The position numbers and the translations under genes are program-made. From contig CM072160.1 of the NCBI GenBank assembly GCA_036850595.1, positions 5,101,773-5,165,772 on the forward strand: a stretch of 64,000 bases of DNA, in the 5' to 3' direction. The first letter of the stretch is position 1; each line of letters begins with the position of its first letter. A model generated the notes under the pieces. It was given only the letters and a program-made list of their open reading frames with translations. It had not been told where the DNA came from and ran no database searches. Shown here piece by piece: positions 59,226-64,000 of this stretch. Source of the stretch: Rhyacichthys aspro. Taxonomy: Eukaryota; Chordata; Actinopteri; Gobiiformes; Rhyacichthyidae.

Positions 59226-61689
59226 GCTAAATCATACGAGGCTGATTTCCCTTCAAGTGGCAGCGTGTGTGTGTCATACACCGAACCGGCATCATTTCTC
59301 TTTGTATTCTGTAATGAGGTAGAACAAAGGTTAAGTGTGTACATTATGTTTTCAAAAATCTTGCATTCAGGAGATGAGGGTTCCAGTTCAAATGACATCG
59401 ACTAAACAGAGGCACCTGGCAAATTTTGGCAGCAAAGAGCCAGCCTGTTATAGTGCGTACATGCTGATCCTCTCTTGTTAGCTGCTTCCTCTTACTAATG
59501 GGATTTTCTATTGTATTTTTACAGGTTATGACAGTGACACATAAGCTTATGCCATGGCTGTTTCTCACTGCAGCCTTAACCAATGCACATACAGGACTAT
59601 ATTCAAATCTAAAAGCTTTATGGCTGTATAGCTATAGTAAAGTCACATGTTTGTTAGCAACTATTGTAGTCCTATACTTACTCTCTGAACAAAACACAAT
59701 ACATTTAGTTAATAAATGTGCAAAGCCTTTATGCAAGACACTATGTTCAAAAGGAACATGAATTATAACATATTGTAAGTGAGGTAAAAGTGTCCAAATA
59801 TGAAATAATTACCAAAACATTTTACATCAGAGCTCAAAGATCAAAAAAGTTGCAATGCAGCCTTTTTGGGTTTATCTCTTGATTTGTACAAAATGCCAAA
59901 AATCTAAAAGTCAAAAGCTGATGTATTTTCTCATATGAGAAGGGAAATTAGATGCAATCTAAAGCAGACTCAGGGAGGAGGACACGTGCATGAACCAAGT
60001 GTAAATACACAGTCCGGCCGGCTACACGTCCAGATAGAGAAGACAGATTGAAAAGCAAGGTTAAAAGGAGGGGGCTCGGTTGGTGTATTATTGACTACAA
60101 CACGAGCTAGTACTTAAAAACCAGATACATAAACATTACCAGGGAGTGTACAGTGCAGCGAGTTACACACACTCCTTTTAGTCAATGTCAGAGGCAGCAG
60201 GCATGCACTTGGAAACATGTCCCTCAGGTTGTGTCTCTTTGTCTGGGCTGTGATAGTGCGCCTTGTTTCTTGTATCCTGTGATCTCTCCCTCTGTTACTC
60301 CTCACAGCATATAAACACAACATTTATCACTGCCTGACTGTGCTCCATATGCTAGATTAAGCCACCCTGAATCACAGATAAATCAGCCCTGAATGGAGCT
60401 GTAGATCTTGCACCATGTCAAACCACTCTCAGACTGATGGAATCAATAAACTTGCCGACAATATTAGAGTTTGCTCCACAGATTTGCTGCTCCACATGAA
60501 AGACACAACTCCAGTGGTTAGGTTTTTGGCATCTATTTACAAAAATGATAAAAAAAGTCTTTGGTTGTATATTTGAGTCCTACTGTCAATATCCTTTTGT
60601 AGAAGCAATAAGTGGAGTGTTTGACTTGAAAAGAGGCTATATGTTGTATTTTCAGATGATACAGTAAAACTGATCATTTATCTTTCTCTTGTTACTATAT
60701 CTAGCTACTTTATCGCAATTGTACCCAGTCACTCCCATTTTATGCTCAAAATACCATTATTATTATTATTAAAATGTCTTTTGTTAGACCACAATCTCCT
60801 TGCTTCATGTCAAAGTTACCAGTGTGGCTAATAGCATTTCAAATGATAATCCTGAGTTTATCTCTCAGCTTATCACAAGTAAAAATTGAAACTAAAAAAA
60901 AAAAAAAAAAAGATCCAAGATGGAGGATAACAGTTTGAAGTGGAAACCATAAAATATTGTACAATGGCAGCCATTTAAATACAAAATTGCAACATACCAA
61001 TCGTTTTTGTATTGTCAAAGTGCACTTCTACAGATACAGAATACCCTTTTCACATGAGTGACACTGCACAGATTGCATTCGTCTTGATGGTGATGCCGAG
61101 AGAGAGAACAATACTAAGACATTTCAGACAGCCAATGCATTGCCCGCAACAATACCAAATCATAAGGCTTTTACAATAAATTGCACATCATATAGCTTTC
61201 ATAACAGTGCAGCCTCGTACCTCTCCATCTGAAACATAAGAGATGTGAGCCCAGTTAATTACAGTGTGTGCGCTATACAATCCATTGACCTCAGTTCAGA
61301 TGTGACAAGCCAGGGAGCAAGTGCAACAAAGCAGTCTGAAACAGTAACTGAATGGTGTTAATAAAAATACATGCATAGCACAAACTTTACTTAACAACTA
61401 AATGCACAATTTGATTCCCTGTCTGTGTCATTTGGCTAACAATGTCCCCTACAAAAAAGACCCTGCTCCAATCCATCAAAGCTATGATGAGGCTTTTTTT
61501 TTTGTTCTCTATATTAATATGCATAAACTCTATAGAGGTAGATTTTTAACATATACTCATTATAAAAGTTTGCGACACCTCTAGGTACCACTTTCTGCCT
61601 TAGTACACACTGCGGACCCTAATGTGATAGATGATTGTGAAATGCAAATCTATTACAGCACTAAAAGGTGTAAATACAACACAGTCAAT
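59226..61689. other. Spacer, no gene seen
   Basis: Contains an A run at 60894-60911 and an ATT trinucleotide run at 60757-60772. A GC-richer patch near 60010-60035 (CAGTCCGGCCGGCTACACG) has no frame. Frames at 59344, 59498 and 60114 carry no domain. Confidence 0.5.
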
Positions 61690-61980
61690 CAGAAATGACA
61701 CTAATGACAGCTTCCTGCTGTTAATGCTAATGGGGGAGCTTCATTATCATAATTAAAATGGGAATATTTTACAGGAGGCCAATTTATTACTGCTAGCCCA
61801 ACTCCTCTTTTACACAGATATGCTCATTATTTCCATCATTGTCTCCACAACTGCTATTGGGATTACAATCACCAGCGCCATTAGCAACCCTCATTCCTTA
61901 CTTTGCTGCCCACGGAGCTAAAAGGATCCTTTTCTAACACAGAGCCGTGGGGATCGTGCCATATGGTCCAAGTCATGCCT
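61690..61980. other. Candidate conserved non-coding element
   Basis: Contains CTTCATTATCATAATTAAAA near 61739, GGAGGCCAATTTATTACTGC near 61774, ATTGGGATTACAATCACCAG near 61855, GCGCCATTAGCAACCC near 61875 and GGGGATCGTGCCATATGG near 61949. Numerous homeodomain-type cores and no open frame. Confidence 0.33.
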
Positions 61981-64000
61981 TTTATTATTCACTTTCATGT
62001 TTAAATACACTAAAAACATTAAGTATCAACATAGGGAGTAAAGCTTTAGGAACATGGGGCTGTTTTAGCTTTGAGATGAATTCACTGTGGGCCTATGACG
62101 TTGGAAGATTGAGTTTATGGAGATAGAAGCGATTATTATATTAGCGAAAACTGCCAACTGTGTCAAATATGTGGCTAGTGCTGCTAACGATGAATAAAAT
62201 ATAGCTGTGTTTCAGAAAAAGAGCACATTGTGAGGGTCTAACCGTTCACATAATAGGTTAAACACAAAGGATGAGTGTAAATAGTAAAGCTATCAACCAT
62301 AAACACAGCTGGATGCTTATAGGATTAAACCAAGCATATTGTTGTGGCTCTTGTTCAGGGAAGACCATAACCACAGTCGCCACAAAGGCTGGTTTCTATT
62401 CAGTGTCAGTCTGATAACACTGGTCAGTCTGAATGTTTCTATAGGGCTTGCATTGCATCATCATTTAACGTATTTGCAGCCTTTATTTAATCAACTTAAA
62501 TTGAACATAAATTGAATGTTTACATGACAATAATTCTGTTCTTATGGGTCCCTCTTTATTGTGCATCGGTTCAGCTTTACCCAGTAGCATACTCCAAAAC
62601 TTTATAACTTACAGCCAGACTATTATGTAGAGCCACAGAAGACAGAGATTTTTGCTAAAGAACTTAGATTGGCACATCACCAATCAATATAAATGATCAC
62701 TCTTAAACCACCTCTAGTTATTTGGTTTCAATAGTTTGCTCATTTTTTTCTTTCTTTATTTATTTTATGTATAATGTACCTAAAGTGACATACCTGTACA
62801 AAAGCTGCTCTATTATGCCTCATATCTGGTCCATTTTTGGATCCCATCTATGAAATGACACAGATTGGGTGCAGTGGTCTATAAGTGCTACTGTAAGTCT
62901 GGGACAAAGAATGAAGGGGACAACACCCTGGGGACAACACTTAGCTCCTTCACTGAGAAAAAGAGCATAAACATGTGGTTAGTGCTTCACAGTTTATTCC
63001 AAAATAGGACGGTTAGTGACACAGTTTAAGTATCCTCTGAGGCATGTTATATATTTACTCACTCATTCATATTTATTCATAAATGTTGATTATCAAAGCC
63101 TCCAGAAATGTCAGCTTTGAGTTGTAAATCTGTTTTTGATTGTTTCAGATACTGTACAAAGGACAAAAACAATGATGAGGGCAAAACCAATAACATTTCT
63201 TTCCTGGTAACAATATCCCAGTTGACTTTTCAAAGCAGCGCTCTAAAAATCCCAGGATTTATTTATCTATTTTTTTTATTTTGATGATGAGTAGAAAGGC
63301 TATAGACAGAGTTTGAGACAGTATAGATAGAGCGCAGCAGAAGAGACGAGACAAATTAGGAATATGCTTCTGTAAGTGAGATTTCAATCAGGCAGTGAGC
63401 ACAGTAGGGGCTGATCCAAAGAAGAAGAAGAAAATATCAGAGGGATCGCTGTACAAGCTGGCTCATATAGCGCAGGACAAGTACAGTAATGACAAATCAT
63501 AAAAGCCTTAAGATGTAAATTGTTCAGACAGCTCGGCATGGGATCTGTGAATATTTTCTGCATAATCTGCGTGTATTCAGAGACTTCTCAGACTGGTAAT
63601 TTACATTTGTGACCAATTTTGAGCCCACAATGTACCTTAGACTTTAAGTTAATCACCAGCTTAAGCACGAGTGAGCAAAGATAGATGTAAGTTATATACA
63701 TTTTAAGGCATTATAAGTAGTAAGCCAATTTTGCTTTATGTAAGAACTCGATTATGCACGTTATGTCATCCTGTCCGTGACATTTGACATTCAATAATCA
63801 TGTCTTTGAAGCAATACAAAATGGTGGATGTGTTTCTTAAGGTGTTGAGCACACTAACATTAAGCAGCTGGGATCTATCAGCATCCAAAAATAGACAGAC
63901 AGATATTTTTTCTAACACTATTTTTCTCTGAAACAGCAATTAACACATACTACTTCTAAAATTACACAATGTCACTTTAAGATGAAGCAGTGACATTTAA
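61981..64000. other. AT-rich spacer to window end
   Basis: No supported exon. At 63961-63980 the minus strand carries the recurrent motif (CTTAAAGTGACATTGTGTAA). A GAA run lies at 63419-63433. Confidence 0.5.
63961..63981 (-). repeat. Copy of recurrent TTAAAG-type repeat end motif, minus strand
   Basis: Read on the minus strand: CTTAAAGTGACATTGTGTAA followed by TTTTAGAAGTAG. The element would extend leftwards on the plus strand. Confidence 0.4.

Noticed and set aside
1..64000. CRISPR array, operon, phage or other prokaryotic system
   Set aside because: No direct repeats with unique spacers, no dense coding and no ribosome-binding-site pattern. The minisatellite arrays have no spacers.
1..64000. 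tRNA, rRNA or snRNA genes
   Set aside because: Only decayed tRNA-like SINE heads at 8691, 36371 and 52901 were seen. None keeps a full cloverleaf or intact A and B boxes at proper spacing.

Overview
This 64 kb window looks like non-coding DNA from a vertebrate, most likely a teleost fish. No open reading frame on either strand is longer than about 240 codons. The two longest frames, and the others that repeat the same heptapeptides, are translations of a 21-bp minisatellite. None of the rest shows a recognisable protein family together with a plausible acceptor/donor pair. There are no prokaryotic signals such as dense genes or operons. The fish assignment rests on relics of dispersed repeats whose landmarks I recall from teleost genomes (tRNA-derived SINE heads at 8691 and 52901, a repeat relic at 41848) and on the compact, repeat-poor character of the sequence. 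The species, the chromosome and the nearest gene cannot be named from the sequence.

The best-supported features are three copies of one non-autonomous hAT-type DNA transposon at 24054-24537, 26152-27117 and 40855 to about 41632. Their ends begin CAGTGGTGTCAAACTC or CACACATGTCAAACTC and are followed by GGGCC-rich subterminal DNA. Copy 1 has a perfect 8-bp target-site duplication (CACTAAAG). Copy 2 has an imperfect one and lies in the opposite orientation. Copy 3 has lost its 3' end. Each copy carries an internal minisatellite with a 21-bp unit. It is short and decayed in copy 1, exactly 32 units long in copy 2, and about 27 units long with an 84-bp higher-order repeat in copy 3.

The rest is AT-rich spacer broken by islands of a few hundred bases with balanced composition and dense homeodomain-type words (TAATTA, TAATCC, TGATTGAT). 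These are the sort of sequence found in conserved non-coding elements around developmental genes or in very long introns. They include 1-370, 6690-7060, 9640-9960, 17100-17460, 25200-25640, 31260-31600, 34480-35120, 39940-40150, 40480-40850, 42225-42660, 45420-45740, 51690-51850, 58050-58210 and 61690-61980. Calling them conserved is inference, because no alignment could be run. A small CpG-rich patch with a TATA-like box at 15600-15850 is the only promoter-like sequence. A diverged local repeat of about 300 bp (17246, 17566, 17847) suggests an old tandem duplication of a non-coding element.

I found no new gene system. The most unusual biology is the expansion and reorganisation of the minisatellite inside the hAT-type transposon, which also creates long false open reading frames on both strands.
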